NCBI GenBank assembly: GCA_020247545.1
Contig: JADCIX010000008.1
Coordinates: 1 to 64,000 of the forward strand
DNA: 64,000 nt
DNA from: Rhodocyclaceae bacterium
GTDB lineage: Bacteria > Pseudomonadota > Gammaproteobacteria > Burkholderiales > Usitatibacteraceae
Reading direction: 5' to 3'
Position numbers and translations under genes: made by a program. How positions within the stretch are numbered: the first letter of the stretch is position 1; every line of letters starts with the position of its first letter. This document shows, piece after piece, positions 20,130 through 29,535 of this stretch. The notes beneath the pieces were generated by a model, which searched no databases, was not told the DNA's origin, and saw only the letters and a list, made by a program, of their open reading frames with translations.

Positions 20130-20151
20130 TTTCAGGGTAAATTGCCTGAAA
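20130..20151 (+). other. Hairpin between trxB and smr
   Basis: TTTCAGG (20130-20136) and CCTGAAA (20145-20151) form a perfect 7-bp stem around GTAAATTG; flanking G/C-rich arms may lengthen it. There is no T tract, so it is a weak terminator candidate or an mRNA 3'-end structure. Confidence 0.35.
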
Positions 20152-20181
20152 CGTCCCGTCACGTAATGACTTTGGAGTTTC

Positions 20182-20730
20182 ATGGCCAAACATACAGCGG
20201 CGTCGGATAACGATTTGTTTCGTGCGGAAATGGCCGCAGACGGGGTTAAACCAATCGAACACGCGCCGCGGGCCTCACTTGCGCGCCCCAAACCACGTCC
20301 CATCGCCCAGCAACGCGAGCGCGATGAGGCGTCCGTGCCACAAGAACTGCTTAAAGACACCTCTGGCTGGGACGACGACATCGATACCGGCGACCTGATT
20401 TCTTTCCTTCGATCGGGTTTGCCGGGGGATATTCTGCGCAAACTTAAGCGCGGACACTGGGCGGTTCAGGCGACACTCGATCTCCATGGCTTAACCACCA
20501 GCATGGCGAGGAGTGAGCTCGCTAAGTTTCTGGCCTTCGCTCGGCACGGCGGCGCGCGCTGTGTGCGTATTGTGCACGGCAAAGGCATCCGTTCAGCCAA
20601 CGGTGTGCCACTATTGCGAAACAAAGTGCGGTTGTCGCTTTCCCAGCGGGAAGAAGTGTTGGCCTTCTGTGACGCCCCGCCTGCGGATGGCGGCGGCGGC
20701 GCTGTCATTGCCTTATTGCGCTCCTCCTGA
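20182..20730 (+). CDS. Smr-domain protein
   Basis: The 182-residue protein has a variable charged N-terminal half and a C-terminal Smr domain (about 90-180) with the hallmark 'LDLHGLTTSMARSELAKFL' and 'VRIVHGKGIRS'. Smr domains (related to the MutS2 C-terminus) have nicking or RNase activity in characterised members; SmrA/SmrB-type proteins in proteobacteria are implicated in cleavage of mRNA on stalled or collided ribosomes. Which role this copy has is not clear. The start ATG follows a GGAG ribosome binding site. The frame of the next gene overlaps this one, but its real start lies downstream. Confidence 0.88.
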   Translation: MAKHTAASDNDLFRAEMAADGVKPIEHAPRASLARPKPRPIAQQRERDEASVPQELLKDTSGWDDDIDTGDLISFLRSGLPGDILRKLKRGHWAVQATLDLHGLTTSMARSELAKFLAFARHGGARCVRIVHGKGIRSANGVPLLRNKVRLSLSQREEVLAFCDAPPADGGGGAVIALLRSS

Positions 20731-20866
20731 CCAAACGCATATACCGCCTGCGAGTAAGGTGTCTGGCGCAGGTAAAATTGGTTTATCCGTCTCTGAGCGT
20801 AAGCAATCTGCGGACATTGGTCGATTGCCTAATCGTGCCGCCCCACATACAAAATTAAAAATACAC

Positions 20867-22567
20867 ATGAATTCAATGTCACTCGACCGCTTTGCAGTGT
20901 TGGTTGGCTTCCTGTTTTCCCTACTGGCCGCACTCTGGTTGAGTGACATCGGCAAGCGTAAGTTGGCCAATCCCGATGAGGGGCGCTACAGCGTGCTGGC
21001 CATGCACATGGCAGATAGCGGCGACTACGTCACGCCGCGGCTTAATGGCCTAAAGTACTTTGAAAAGCCCCCGATGCAGTACTGGACCACTGCAGCGGCC
21101 ATGAAGAGTTTTGGCAAATCCGAGTGGAGCGCGCGGCTCTACACCGCCCTCGCCGGGCTATTGACGGTGTTGTTGGTTTCTCTCACAGCAGGCCGACTGT
21201 TTACGCGCGAGGTAGGGGTCTTCACCGGGCTCGCATTGGTTGCTTGCCCATACTTCATGGCCTTGGCGGAAATTGTGACCTTAGACATGGGGCTAACGTT
21301 TTGGACAACCTTGACGGTCTGCGCGTTTATGCTATCCCAACACAACCCCGCCAGCCAACCCACCTCCACCCGTGAACGGCTGATTTGGCTATGTATTGCC
21401 GCCCTTGCGAGCGCGGGTGCCGTGCTCTCAAAGGGGTTGATCGGCATCGTCTTCCCCGGTGCGGTGTTGTTTCTTTACTGCCTCTTCAATTTCGATTGGA
21501 CCCGCCTGCTTCGGATTAACTGGTGGGTTGCGGTGCCACTGTTCCTGCTCGCTGCCTGCCCGTGGTTTATATTGGTGGCCGAACGCAATCCCGAGTTCAT
21601 GCGGTTTTTTTTCATTCACGAACACTTCCAGCGTTTCACCACAACACAGCATCGGCGGGTCGAGGCGTGGTGGTTCTTTATCCCCATCTTGTTTGTCGGT
21701 GTGCTCGCTTGGGCATTTTTGCTTGTTCCGTCGCTGGTAAACGCGTGGCGACGCGAGCGCGCGGCTCCCGTTCAGTCGGGACAGGCACAATCGTTCCGGC
21801 CGTTACGCTTTGCCCTGATTTGGTCGGTATTCATCATTTTCTTTTTCAGCATTTCCGGCTCGAAATTACCCGCCTACATCCTGCCGACCTTTCCGTTTTT
21901 GGCCATGTTGATCGGCTATTACTTGGCGTCCACGCCCGGTCGAAAAATTGCTTGGTTCGTTCTACCTATCCCGGCGATCTCCTTAATCATCGCCTATGTC
22001 TTGCACGCACTACCGGCGGAAAAAGCGCGCAACGCCTTCGAACTCGGCCTCTACACCGAGTACGGCGAGATCATGGTTGCGGCCTTCATCGTCTTTGCGA
22101 TCGGCACGGCGGTTGCCGTTGCCTGTTTTTGGCGCAACACAAAGGTGTCGCGCCGTTGGGGAGTCGCGGCGGTGGCGGCTGCAAGCGTGTTTATGGTGCA
22201 GCGTATCGATAGTGGTTATGAAACCTTGTCACCGTTGCAGTCTGGGCATGGGTTGGCGCAGTCCATCAGCAAGAAGCTCACCAAGGAAACGCGGCTTTAC
22301 TCCGTAAATACTTACGATCAAACCCTCGCTTTCTATCTGGGTCGTTACTCAACATTGGTCGATTACGTCGACGAATTTGAGATGGGGCAAAAGAGTGAAC
22401 CCGGTCGTCACATCGCGCGGCTGGACGACTTCCCGTCAGCATGGCAGCAGCCGGGACCGGTCATCGCTATCATTCCGCCGCAGGATGTCGATAAAATGCG
22501 GGGCTTGGGCCTTGATTTCGAGGTCATTCATGAGTCCCCCCGGCGCTTTGCCATCATGAAGCGCTGA
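20867..22567 (+). CDS. arnT: ArnT-like lipid A aminoarabinose transferase (GT39)
   Basis: ArnT moves 4-amino-4-deoxy-L-arabinose from its undecaprenyl phosphate carrier onto lipid A at the outer face of the inner membrane, lowering the negative charge seen by cationic peptides such as polymyxin. The 566-residue product has the GT39/ArnT signature near the N-terminus, 'NPDEGRYSVLAMHMA' and 'PRLNGLKYFEKPPMQYW', with the acidic pair that family members need for catalysis, and about twelve hydrophobic segments before a C-terminal periplasmic domain. The frame is open from 20513, inside smr, but ATG 20867 is the first start that gives a proper membrane N-terminus; ATG 20876 is an alternative. It leads the Arn cluster. 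Confidence 0.88.
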   Translation: MNSMSLDRFAVLVGFLFSLLAALWLSDIGKRKLANPDEGRYSVLAMHMADSGDYVTPRLNGLKYFEKPPMQYWTTAAAMKSFGKSEWSARLYTALAGLLTVLLVSLTAGRLFTREVGVFTGLALVACPYFMALAEIVTLDMGLTFWTTLTVCAFMLSQHNPASQPTSTRERLIWLCIAALASAGAVLSKGLIGIVFPGAVLFLYCLFNFDWTRLLRINWWVAVPLFLLAACPWFILVAERNPEFMRFFFIHEHFQRFTTTQHRRVEAWWFFIPILFVGVLAWAFLLVPSLVNAWRRERAAPVQSGQAQSFRPLRFALIWSVFIIFFFSISGSKLPAYILPTFPFLAMLIGYYLASTPGRKIAWFVLPIPAISLIIAYVLHALPAEKARNAFELGLYTEYGEIMVAAFIVFAIGTAVAVACFWRNTKVSRRWGVAAVAAASVFMVQRIDSGYETLSPLQSGHGLAQSISKKLTKETRLYSVNTYDQTLAFYLGRYSTLVDYVDEFEMGQKSEPGRHIARLDDFPSAWQQPGPVIAIIPPQDVDKMRGLGLDFEVIHESPRRFAIMKR

Positions 22568-22610
22568 TTCTGTCCGACCCCCGCCCGACAACTTCCCTGA
22601 AAACACGGCC

Positions 22611-22985
22611 TTGAACCTTGTCAGCTTCAGTTTGATTCTTACCGGCGTGTTGCTCAATGCGGCCGCGCAATTGCTGCTCAAAGCCGGGACGAACCGCATC
22701 GGCAGTTTTGAATTCAGCGGCGAGAAAATTGTTCCGATCGCCAAAGCGGTTGCCCTGCAGCCACATATTCTGTTGGGGCTCGGCTGTTATGGCGTGAGTG
22801 TCATCGTCTGGATCATGGCACTTTCACGCGTACCGGTTTCGGTCGCCTATCCGCTGCTGTCGATTGGTTACATCGTTAACGCGTTTGCGGCATGGCACCT
22901 GTTCGGCGAGTCACTGACCGCACAAAAACTGGTCGGCATCGCCGTCATCTGTGTCGGTGTCTGGTTGGTCGCGAAGTCGGCATGA
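22611..22985 (+). CDS. ArnE/F-like small multidrug-resistance-type flippase subunit
   Basis: The 124-residue protein has four membrane helices with the EmrE/SMR-like pattern ('LNAAAQLLLKAGTNRIG', 'SVAYPLLSIGYIVNAFAAW'). In E. coli the ArnE/ArnF heterodimer is proposed to flip undecaprenyl-phosphate aminoarabinose to the periplasmic side. Only one such gene is visible here, so it may act as a homodimer. The start is TTG 22611. Its stop overlaps the arnB start (ATGA), and it follows arnT by 43 bp, so it is in the same transcription unit. Confidence 0.8.
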   Translation: MNLVSFSLILTGVLLNAAAQLLLKAGTNRIGSFEFSGEKIVPIAKAVALQPHILLGLGCYGVSVIVWIMALSRVPVSVAYPLLSIGYIVNAFAAWHLFGESLTAQKLVGIAVICVGVWLVAKSA

Positions 22986-24139
22986 GTACACTCCCCTACT
23001 TAAAGTTTGCCGGACCGGTCATCACCGACGAGATGGCGGACGCGGTGCGCGACACCATGGTCTCTGGCTGGCTCACCAGTGGCCCACAAGTCTCGGCCTT
23101 TGAGGCGGCATTGTCGAACTACCATGGAGGTCGCCCTACCCGTGTCTTCACCTCAGCAACGGCGGCAATGGAAGTGGCGTTTGAAGTTTGTGGTATTGGC
23201 CCAGGTGACGAGGTGATTACGTCGGCCATGACATTTTTCTCCGTCGGCAACATGATTGAGAAAGTCGGTGCCACCACCGTATTTGTGGATTGTGACCTCA
23301 TCACCCGGAACATCAATCTCGACCAGGTTGAGCGTGCCATCACGCCACGCACCAAAGCGATTGTGCCAACGCACATGTCAGGACTGCCGTGTGAGATGGA
23401 CCGGCTTTACGCGATCGCTAAAAAACATGGCCTGCGTGTGATCGAAGACGCCGCATTGGCAATTGGCTCCAGCTGGCAGGGAAAACGCATCGGCGCGTTT
23501 GGAGACATCGCCACGTTCAGCTTTCACCCGAACAAGAATATGACCACCATCGAAGGTGGTGCAGCAGTATTCGCCAACCCAGATGAAGCCAAACGCGCAG
23601 AGGTGTTACGGTTTCATGGCATCACACGCCTTGCGGATGGCACCCGTGACGTGACCGTCGCGGGTGGCAAGTTCAACATGAGTGATGTATCGGCGCGGCT
23701 CGGGCTGGGACAACTGGCGATGTTGGACACATGGAATGCCCATCGGCAGAGCCTGGCTCACACTTACATGACCCTGTTGGGTCCGATAGCTGATGAATTT
23801 GGCATCGTGCTGCCGGCGCCCGCGCATACGAACGAGCCGACCGGACACTCCTGGAATATGTACTGCGTGTTGTTGCCGTTCGAAAAGCCATGGCAAGCGC
23901 AACTCACGCGAAAACAATTTATCGCTGCCTTGCATGCCCAAGGTATCGGCATCGGCATTTCCTACGAGGCAATGCACCTGACCAGCCTGTTCCGTGGCAA
24001 AGGCCACCGAGAAGGTGAGCATCCGATGGCCGAACGCATCGCACAACAAACCGTGACGCTGCCTTTGCATGCCGCGATGACCGAGACAGAGGTCGCTCGG
24101 GTTGTGAAATCGCTAATCTCTTTTCTAGCCAAAGCTTGA
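22982..24139 (+). CDS. arnB: UDP-4-amino-4-deoxy-L-arabinose aminotransferase ArnB (DegT family)
   Basis: ArnB is the PLP enzyme that transaminates UDP-4-keto-pentose with glutamate. The 385-residue product shows the DegT/DnrJ/EryC1 fold: 'SGWLTSGPQVSAFEAALS', 'VITSAMTFFSVGNMI', 'EDAALAIGSSWQGKRIG' and the PLP-Lys motif 'FSFHPNKNMTTIEGGA' with Lys185. The exact sugar substrate is inferred from the neighbours; other DegT enzymes use different nucleotide sugars. ATG 22982 is chosen, overlapping the preceding stop by 4 bp, rather than the longer open frame from 22892. arnC follows 4 bp later. Confidence 0.87.
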   Translation: MSTLPYLKFAGPVITDEMADAVRDTMVSGWLTSGPQVSAFEAALSNYHGGRPTRVFTSATAAMEVAFEVCGIGPGDEVITSAMTFFSVGNMIEKVGATTVFVDCDLITRNINLDQVERAITPRTKAIVPTHMSGLPCEMDRLYAIAKKHGLRVIEDAALAIGSSWQGKRIGAFGDIATFSFHPNKNMTTIEGGAAVFANPDEAKRAEVLRFHGITRLADGTRDVTVAGGKFNMSDVSARLGLGQLAMLDTWNAHRQSLAHTYMTLLGPIADEFGIVLPAPAHTNEPTGHSWNMYCVLLPFEKPWQAQLTRKQFIAALHAQGIGIGISYEAMHLTSLFRGKGHREGEHPMAERIAQQTVTLPLHAAMTETEVARVVKSLISFLAKA

Positions 24140-24143
24140 CGAC

Positions 24144-25103
24144 ATGACCGCGCCTTCCGCACCGCTTCTCTCGGTTGTCATTCCTGTTTACAACGAAGAG
24201 GATGGACTACCAGCACTGTTCGCCCGCCTCTACCCGGCATTGGACGCACTTGGGTGCAGCTACGAGATTGTCTTCACCAACGACGGCTCGAGTGATTGCT
24301 CGGCAGCGGTGTTGCGCGAACAGTTCCAGAAGCGCCCTGACGTCACCCGCGTCATTTTGTTCAACGGCAACTTTGGTCAGCACATGGCGATCATGGCCGG
24401 CTTTGAGCATTGCCGTGGCTCACGCATCGTAACGCTGGATGCTGATCTGCAAAACCCACCTGAAGAAATTGGCAACCTGCTTGCCCAGATGGATAAAGGC
24501 CATGATTACGTCGGCACGATTCGTCGTATGCGCCAAGACAGCGCCTTCCGACGTTATGCGTCGCGCGCGATGAACAAACTGCGTGAACGCTTCACCAGTA
24601 TCAAGATGACCGACCAAGGATGTATGTTGCGCGCGTACAGCCGTGGCATTGTTGATGCCATCAACAGCACGCGTGATTCCTCCACCTACATTCCAGCGCT
24701 GGCCTACTCTTTCGCGCGCCGTCCGGTGGAAATCGAAGTCGCCCACGAAGAACGTTTTGCCGGCGAGTCGAAATACTCTCTCTACAAGCTTATCCAACTC
24801 AATTTTGATTTGATGACCGGTTTTTCCACCGCCCCCCTGCAGCTATTCTCGCTAGTCGGCATCACCATCTCAATTCTTTCCATCGGGTTTGTCGTCTTTC
24901 TGGCGATTCGCCGGCTAGTTGTCGGCCCCGAAGCGGAGGGGTTATTCACGCTGTTCGGCATCGCGTTTTTCCTCATCGGCATTACTTTATTCGGCATCGG
25001 ACTGTTGGGTGAGTACGTCGGCCGCATCTACGAACAGGTGCGCTCGCGGCCGCGCTACATGATCGATGGCATCCTCGAAAATCCCGACCAAAAGCGGGAC
25101 TGA
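24144..25103 (+). CDS. arnC: Undecaprenyl-phosphate 4-deoxy-4-formamido-L-arabinose transferase
   Basis: ArnC moves formylated aminoarabinose from UDP onto undecaprenyl phosphate at the cytoplasmic face of the inner membrane. The 319-residue product has a GT2 domain ('LSVVIPVYNEEDGLPALF', the metal-binding 'TLDADLQNPPEE' with Asp99 and Asp101, and 'TDQGCMLRAYSR') and two C-terminal membrane helices (about 230-260 and 268-295), the architecture of ArnC and related polyprenyl-phosphate glycosyltransferases. The context picks ArnC over dolichol-phosphate-mannose-type enzymes. It is tightly packed between arnB and the formyltransferase gene. Confidence 0.88.
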   Translation: MTAPSAPLLSVVIPVYNEEDGLPALFARLYPALDALGCSYEIVFTNDGSSDCSAAVLREQFQKRPDVTRVILFNGNFGQHMAIMAGFEHCRGSRIVTLDADLQNPPEEIGNLLAQMDKGHDYVGTIRRMRQDSAFRRYASRAMNKLRERFTSIKMTDQGCMLRAYSRGIVDAINSTRDSSTYIPALAYSFARRPVEIEVAHEERFAGESKYSLYKLIQLNFDLMTGFSTAPLQLFSLVGITISILSIGFVVFLAIRRLVVGPEAEGLFTLFGIAFFLIGITLFGIGLLGEYVGRIYEQVRSRPRYMIDGILENPDQKRD

Positions 25104-25107
25104 TTCG

Positions 25108-26040
25108 GTGGCGACCGCGGTTGTTTTTGGGTACCACAACGTCGGCGTGGCCTGCCTTAAGGTGCTGCTGGCAAACGGTGTGGACGTAAAACTCGTCGTG
25201 ACACACACCGACAGCCCGACAGAGACGATTTGGTTCGACAGCGTTGCGGCAATCGCTCACGAGCATGCGATACCAGTAGTTGTGCCAGAGGAACCGAACT
25301 CGGATGAGTTCATCGCCCGGCTCGCAGCCCTGTCCCCGGACTTCATCTTCTCGTTTTACTATCGAAACATGTTAAGGCCTTCGCTGCTGGCGACCGCCAA
25401 ACGCGGCGCATTCAACATGCACGGTTCGCTGCTGCCGAAGTATCGCGGCCGTGTGCCGATTAACTGGGCGATTATCAAAGGCGAAACCGAAACGGGGGCC
25501 ACCTTGCATGAGATGGTCGAAAAGCCTGATGCGGGCCGAATCGTCGGTCAAAAGGCGATCCCCATTGGCCCGGATGAAACGGCATACGAGGTGTTTGCGA
25601 GCGTCACAACGGCAGCAGCAGAGGTGTTGGCTGCGGCATTACCGGCTCTTATCGCAGGTAATGCAAAACTCACCCCGCAAGACCTCTCCACGGGCAGCTA
25701 CTATGGCGGTCGTAAACCTTCGGACGGCGTCATCAACTGGCATGCCACGGCGGAAAACATTCATAATCTCGTCAGAGCTGTGGCTCCACCCTATCCCGGT
25801 GCCACAACACGTATCCAAGGCGAAACCATCAAAATCACAAAAACCAAGCGGATGCCTCCCGTTCTGACCCACGCCAATCCCGCACATTTAAACGTTGCCA
25901 ACGACAAAGTGATTGCACTTTGTGGCAGCGGCACGATGCTGCGCGTGTTGGAAGCGGAGATTGACGGCCAACCCCACAACGAACTGATGTTGGCGGTGCG
26001 GCTTGGCAACGGCATCCATGCAATGACGGCGCCGCAATAA
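25108..26040 (+). CDS. arnA: UDP-4-amino-4-deoxy-L-arabinose formyltransferase (ArnA N-terminal half)
   Basis: This stand-alone formyltransferase matches the N-terminal domain of E. coli ArnA, which adds a formyl group from 10-formyl-tetrahydrofolate to UDP-aminoarabinose. The catalytic triad is visible: Asn103 and His105 in 'FNMHGSLLPKYRGRVPIN', and Asp141 in 'MVEKPDAGRIVG'. In E. coli both activities are on one 660-residue chain; here this 310-residue protein ends before the dehydrogenase gene that follows. The start is set at GTG 25108, 4 bp after the arnC stop. A longer frame from 25066 would overlap arnC by 38 bp. Confidence 0.87.
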   Translation: MATAVVFGYHNVGVACLKVLLANGVDVKLVVTHTDSPTETIWFDSVAAIAHEHAIPVVVPEEPNSDEFIARLAALSPDFIFSFYYRNMLRPSLLATAKRGAFNMHGSLLPKYRGRVPINWAIIKGETETGATLHEMVEKPDAGRIVGQKAIPIGPDETAYEVFASVTTAAAEVLAAALPALIAGNAKLTPQDLSTGSYYGGRKPSDGVINWHATAENIHNLVRAVAPPYPGATTRIQGETIKITKTKRMPPVLTHANPAHLNVANDKVIALCGSGTMLRVLEAEIDGQPHNELMLAVRLGNGIHAMTAPQ

Positions 26041-26080
26041 AGTTTAGTGGCCAGAGCATAAATACTAGGAACCTCTCCAT

Positions 26081-27124
26081 ATGAAAAAAGTACTGATCCT
26101 CGGCGTGAACGGCTTTATCGGCCACCACTTGTCGAAAGCCATCCTTGAGTCGACCGACTGGCACATTTACGGCATGGACATGAATTCCGACCGCGTCGCC
26201 AAGTTCATGGACAACCCGCGCTTCCATTTTTTTGAAGGCGACATCACCATTAACAAAGAATGGATCGAATACCACATTCGCAAATGTGATGTTGTGCTGC
26301 CATTGGTAGCAATTGCGACACCATCCACCTATGTTTCCGATCCACTACGAGTGTTCGAGCTCGATTTCGAAGCGAACCTGCCCTTTATTCGTTCCTGCGT
26401 GAAGTACAAAAAACGTGTGATCTTTCCGTCGACCTCCGAGGTCTACGGTATGTGCAGCGACGCTGAATTTGATCCGCACAACTCCAACCTCGTGTTGGGC
26501 CCAATCGAAAAACAACGCTGGATCTACTCATGCTCGAAACAACTCATGGATCGTGTGATCTTTGCTTATGGCTCACGCGGTGATCTCGATTTCACGTTGT
26601 TCCGTCCGTTTAACTGGATCGGCGCAGGACTTGATTCCATTCACACGCCGAAAGAAGGCTCATCGCGCGTGATCACACAATTTTTCGGCCACATTGTTCG
26701 CGGTGAGCCAATTAAGTTGGTTGATGGCGGCGCGCAGAAACGTGCTTTTACATACGTCAGCGACGGTATCTCCGCACTGGTGAAAATCATCGCCAACGAA
26801 AACAACGTCGCAACGGGACAGATCTACAACATCGGCAATCCGAAGAATAATTTCTCGGTTCGCGAATTGGCGACCATGATGCTGGAGCTCGCCAAGCAGT
26901 ACCCTGAATATGCCGCGACTGCCGCGAAGGTGAAGCTGATTGAAACCACTTCAGGCGAGTACTACGGCAAGGGTTACCAAGACGTACAGAATCGTGTGCC
27001 GAAAATCGAAAACACCATGAAGGATCTCAAGTGGGTGCCACAGGTCAATATGGCGGATGCACTCAAGGGCATTTTTGACCATTACCGTATGGAACTCGAA
27101 GACGCGAAGGACTTGGTGAACTAA
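26081..27124 (+). CDS. arnA: UDP-glucuronate decarboxylase/dehydrogenase (ArnA C-terminal half)
   Basis: The 347-residue protein matches the short-chain dehydrogenase half of ArnA, which oxidatively decarboxylates UDP-glucuronate to UDP-4-keto-arabinose using NAD+. It has the Rossmann motif 'LGVNGFIGHHL', the active-site 'FPSTSEVYG' (Ser119, Glu120), the Tyr149-Lys153 pair in 'YSCSKQ', and 'GGAQKRAFTYVSDGI', where family enzymes place the Arg that aids decarboxylation. A ribosome binding site (AGGA) precedes the ATG. The stop shares one base with the start of the LysE-type gene, so translation is probably coupled. Confidence 0.9.
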   Translation: MKKVLILGVNGFIGHHLSKAILESTDWHIYGMDMNSDRVAKFMDNPRFHFFEGDITINKEWIEYHIRKCDVVLPLVAIATPSTYVSDPLRVFELDFEANLPFIRSCVKYKKRVIFPSTSEVYGMCSDAEFDPHNSNLVLGPIEKQRWIYSCSKQLMDRVIFAYGSRGDLDFTLFRPFNWIGAGLDSIHTPKEGSSRVITQFFGHIVRGEPIKLVDGGAQKRAFTYVSDGISALVKIIANENNVATGQIYNIGNPKNNFSVRELATMMLELAKQYPEYAATAAKVKLIETTSGEYYGKGYQDVQNRVPKIENTMKDLKWVPQVNMADALKGIFDHYRMELEDAKDLVN

Positions 27125-27798
27125 TGTTCAGCACACTTGGTATCCACGACCTGCCGCTGTTTATTGCCGCGGGGCTGTTGCTCAATCTGACGCCCGGCCC
27201 CGACATGGTCTACATCGGCAGCCGGACAGCGTTGGGTGGGTTTCGTGCGGGTCTTGCAGCAGTCCTCGGCATCGCCGCAGGGTGCATGATGCATTCCATC
27301 GCCGCAGCGGTCGGCCTGTCAGCCATATTGCTGACCTCAGCGGAGGCTTTTTTTGTCGTCAAGATGGTAGGTGCGGCGTACTTGGTGTACGCCGGGGTGC
27401 AGATACTGCGAAGCGCCACGTCGATGCCGGTCACGACACAGACATCGCCGCCCGCGACGACTGCAAGCCCAACATCGGCGCTGCCGCAAGTGTCTGGCAT
27501 CTTCTGGCAGGGCTTCATGACCAATGTGTTGAATCCGAAGGTTGCGATTTTCTTTCTGGCGTTTCTGCCACAGTTTATCGATATGCAATCGGCCAACAAG
27601 GCTTGGGCGTTTCTGATACTTGGTGTAATTTTTGTTTTCAATAGCATGTTCATCACCATCGGTTTCGCGGCAATTGTTGCCAAGGCGCGCGGCAAGATTT
27701 CCACAACATCTTCGTTGGCCGTTTGGCTCAATCGCGGTTGCGGTGCGATGTTCTTGGCACTCGGTGCGAAATTGGCCGTCACAGAAAGACCCATATGA
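27124..27798 (+). CDS. LysE/RhtB-family amino-acid exporter
   Basis: The 224-residue inner-membrane protein has about six hydrophobic segments and the family signature '[20 protein letters not shown]' near the N-terminus, followed by '[20 protein letters not shown]'. The family exports amino acids such as homoserine, threonine, lysine or leucine; the substrate here is unknown. It shares one base with the stop of the upstream arn gene and overlaps purE by 4 bp, so it bridges the lipid A cluster and the purine genes, probably by chance operon packing. Confidence 0.88.
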   Translation: MFSTLGIHDLPLFIAAGLLLNLTPGPDMVYIGSRTALGGFRAGLAAVLGIAAGCMMHSIAAAVGLSAILLTSAEAFFVVKMVGAAYLVYAGVQILRSATSMPVTTQTSPPATTASPTSALPQVSGIFWQGFMTNVLNPKVAIFFLAFLPQFIDMQSANKAWAFLILGVIFVFNSMFITIGFAAIVAKARGKISTTSSLAVWLNRGCGAMFLALGAKLAVTERPI

Positions 27799-28289
27799 GT
27801 GAACCTATCGTTGGCGTCGTCATGGGCTCAAACTCCGACTGGGATGTCATGCAGCGGGCGGCCGAGATTTTGAAGGAGTTTGGTGTTCCGTTTGAATACA
27901 AAGTCATTTCTGCGCATCGTACGCCAGACGCAATGTTTGAATACGCAGAAACCGCACGTAGCCGAGGACTCAAGTGCATCATCGCCGGTGCTGGTGGTGC
28001 AGCCCATTTGCCCGGCATGGTTGCCTCGAAGACAACCCTACCCGTGTTAGGAGTCCCCATTCCGTCCAAACATCTGGCTGGCCAAGACTCGCTTTACTCA
28101 ATTGTGCAAATGCCCAAAGGAATTCCGGTGGCCACCTTTGCCATCGGCGAAGCCGGCGCGGCCAACGCCGGTTTATTCGCCGTGAGTCTGTTAGCCAACG
28201 ATGACGCCGCGCTTGCCGACAAGTTGTCGATGTATCGCGAAAATTTGAAAGACATGGTGGCTGCGATGCAGCTACCTGACGTGTTGTGA
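27795..28289 (+). CDS. purE: N5-carboxyaminoimidazole ribonucleotide mutase
   Basis: PurE (class I) converts N5-CAIR from PurK into CAIR in purine synthesis. The 164-residue product has '[19 protein letters not shown]', '[18 protein letters not shown]' with the catalytic His, and '[19 protein letters not shown]', all family hallmarks. The frame is open from 27723, but ATG 27795 overlaps the LysE stop (ATGA) and starts at the conserved N-terminus. It overlaps purK by 4 bp (GTGA). Confidence 0.96.
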   Translation: MSEPIVGVVMGSNSDWDVMQRAAEILKEFGVPFEYKVISAHRTPDAMFEYAETARSRGLKCIIAGAGGAAHLPGMVASKTTLPVLGVPIPSKHLAGQDSLYSIVQMPKGIPVATFAIGEAGAANAGLFAVSLLANDDAALADKLSMYRENLKDMVAAMQLPDVL

Positions 28290-29431
28290 TCCTGCCGGGT
28301 GCCACGCTTGGATTGATTGGCGGCGGTCAGTTGGGCCGCATGTTTACCATGGCGGCGCGCAACCTGGATTACCGCGTCACCGTCCTCGACCCCGATCCCC
28401 TTTCGCCTGCGGCGGAATTTGCCACCGGACACCTCAATACGGCCTACACACACCCCGTCTCGATTGAGGAGCTGGCCAACTCATGCGCGGCGGTGACCAC
28501 TGAATTTGAGAACGCGCCTGCCGAAGTGCTGCTGCAACTCGCATCACGCACAACGGTTCGCCCCAGTGGTAATGCGGTTGGCATCGCTCAAGACCGCGAA
28601 TTGGAGAAAGGCTTCTTCAAGACCAACGGCTTCCCCGTTGGTGCCTTCGCGGTGATCAAGACGCCCGAAGATATTGATGCAGCGCTGACCATCGTCACTT
28701 TGCCCGCAGTGCTCAAAACCGCCCGTTTTGGTTATGACGGCAAAGGCCAGGCGCGTATCGAGAGCCGCGCACAGCTGGTAGAGGTGCTTGACAAGTGGCG
28801 TTATCCGCCGACCATCTTCGAACAGTGGGTGCCACTCAAGCTCGAGATTTCAGTTGTACTGGCGAGAACTGCCAGCGGCGAAATTTCCGTCTTCCCCGTC
28901 GTGGAAAATCAACACGTCAATGGCATCCTCGATATCACCATTGCACCCGCACGGATTTCGCCAGCACTCGCCGACGCCGCAACCTCGATTGCCAATGCAG
29001 TCGCCGTACGCCTAGCCTATGTCGGCGTTCTTGCCGTCGAGTTCTTTGTGCTCGCGGACAATACACTGCTCATCAATGAGCTCGCGCCACGCCCCCATAA
29101 CAGCGGCCACTTCACCATCGACGCTTGTCGCACCTCTCAGTTCGAGCAGCAGGTTCGCGTGTTATGTGATTTACCCCTGGGCGACGCGACCCAGCATTCA
29201 CCGGCGGTGATGTTAAATTTGCTGGGCGACCTGTGGCGGGGCAAAGATCACGAGATTGCACCGGATTGGTCAGTCGTGTTAAGTCACCCAGGTGCGCACC
29301 TGCACCTGTATGGCAAGCGTACCGCGCGGCCGGGCAGAAAGATGGGCCACGTGACTGTCTGTGATGTTACGGCGGAAGCTGCTCTCGCCGCGGCCATGGC
29401 GATGAAGTCCGCCCTCAACGCCGCGGCCTAG
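28286..29431 (+). CDS. purK: N5-carboxyaminoimidazole ribonucleotide synthase
   Basis: PurK uses ATP and bicarbonate to make N5-CAIR from AIR. The 381-residue ATP-grasp enzyme has an N-terminal '[19 protein letters not shown]' preATP-grasp fold, the central ATP-grasp region ('[17 protein letters not shown]', '[17 protein letters not shown]') and the C-terminal '[18 protein letters not shown]' signature. It begins with GTG, overlapping the purE stop, so the two are translationally coupled and act in sequence. Confidence 0.96.
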   Translation: MILPGATLGLIGGGQLGRMFTMAARNLDYRVTVLDPDPLSPAAEFATGHLNTAYTHPVSIEELANSCAAVTTEFENAPAEVLLQLASRTTVRPSGNAVGIAQDRELEKGFFKTNGFPVGAFAVIKTPEDIDAALTIVTLPAVLKTARFGYDGKGQARIESRAQLVEVLDKWRYPPTIFEQWVPLKLEISVVLARTASGEISVFPVVENQHVNGILDITIAPARISPALADAATSIANAVAVRLAYVGVLAVEFFVLADNTLLINELAPRPHNSGHFTIDACRTSQFEQQVRVLCDLPLGDATQHSPAVMLNLLGDLWRGKDHEIAPDWSVVLSHPGAHLHLYGKRTARPGRKMGHVTVCDVTAEAALAAAMAMKSALNAAA

Positions 29432-29455
29432 AGACGTCGCTGATTCAGCCTATTG

Positions 29456-29493
29456 GGCCGAATCCATTTTTCCTAGTTGAATCCAATTCGGCC
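29456..29493. promoter_or_regulatory. Inverted repeat with nested direct repeats upstream of DUF2807 gene
   Basis: GGCCGAAT (29456-29463) and ATTCGGCC (29486-29493) form a perfect inverted repeat with a 22-nt centre. Two copies of GAATCCA (29460-29466 and 29479-29485) lie inside. It is between the purK stop and the DUF2807 start. It may be an operator or a transcript 3' structure; no T tract follows. Confidence 0.35.
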
Positions 29494-29535
29494 ATACATC
29501 GCATCATACGACCGTTAACAACTTGGAGAACCGAC

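Noticed and set aside
20513-20866. Long N-terminal extension of ArnT inside smr
   Set aside because: The extension is smr read in another frame; ArnT homology and membrane topology begin at 20867.
27210-27794. 194-codon minus-strand frame
   Set aside because: Antisense shadow of the LysE-family gene.
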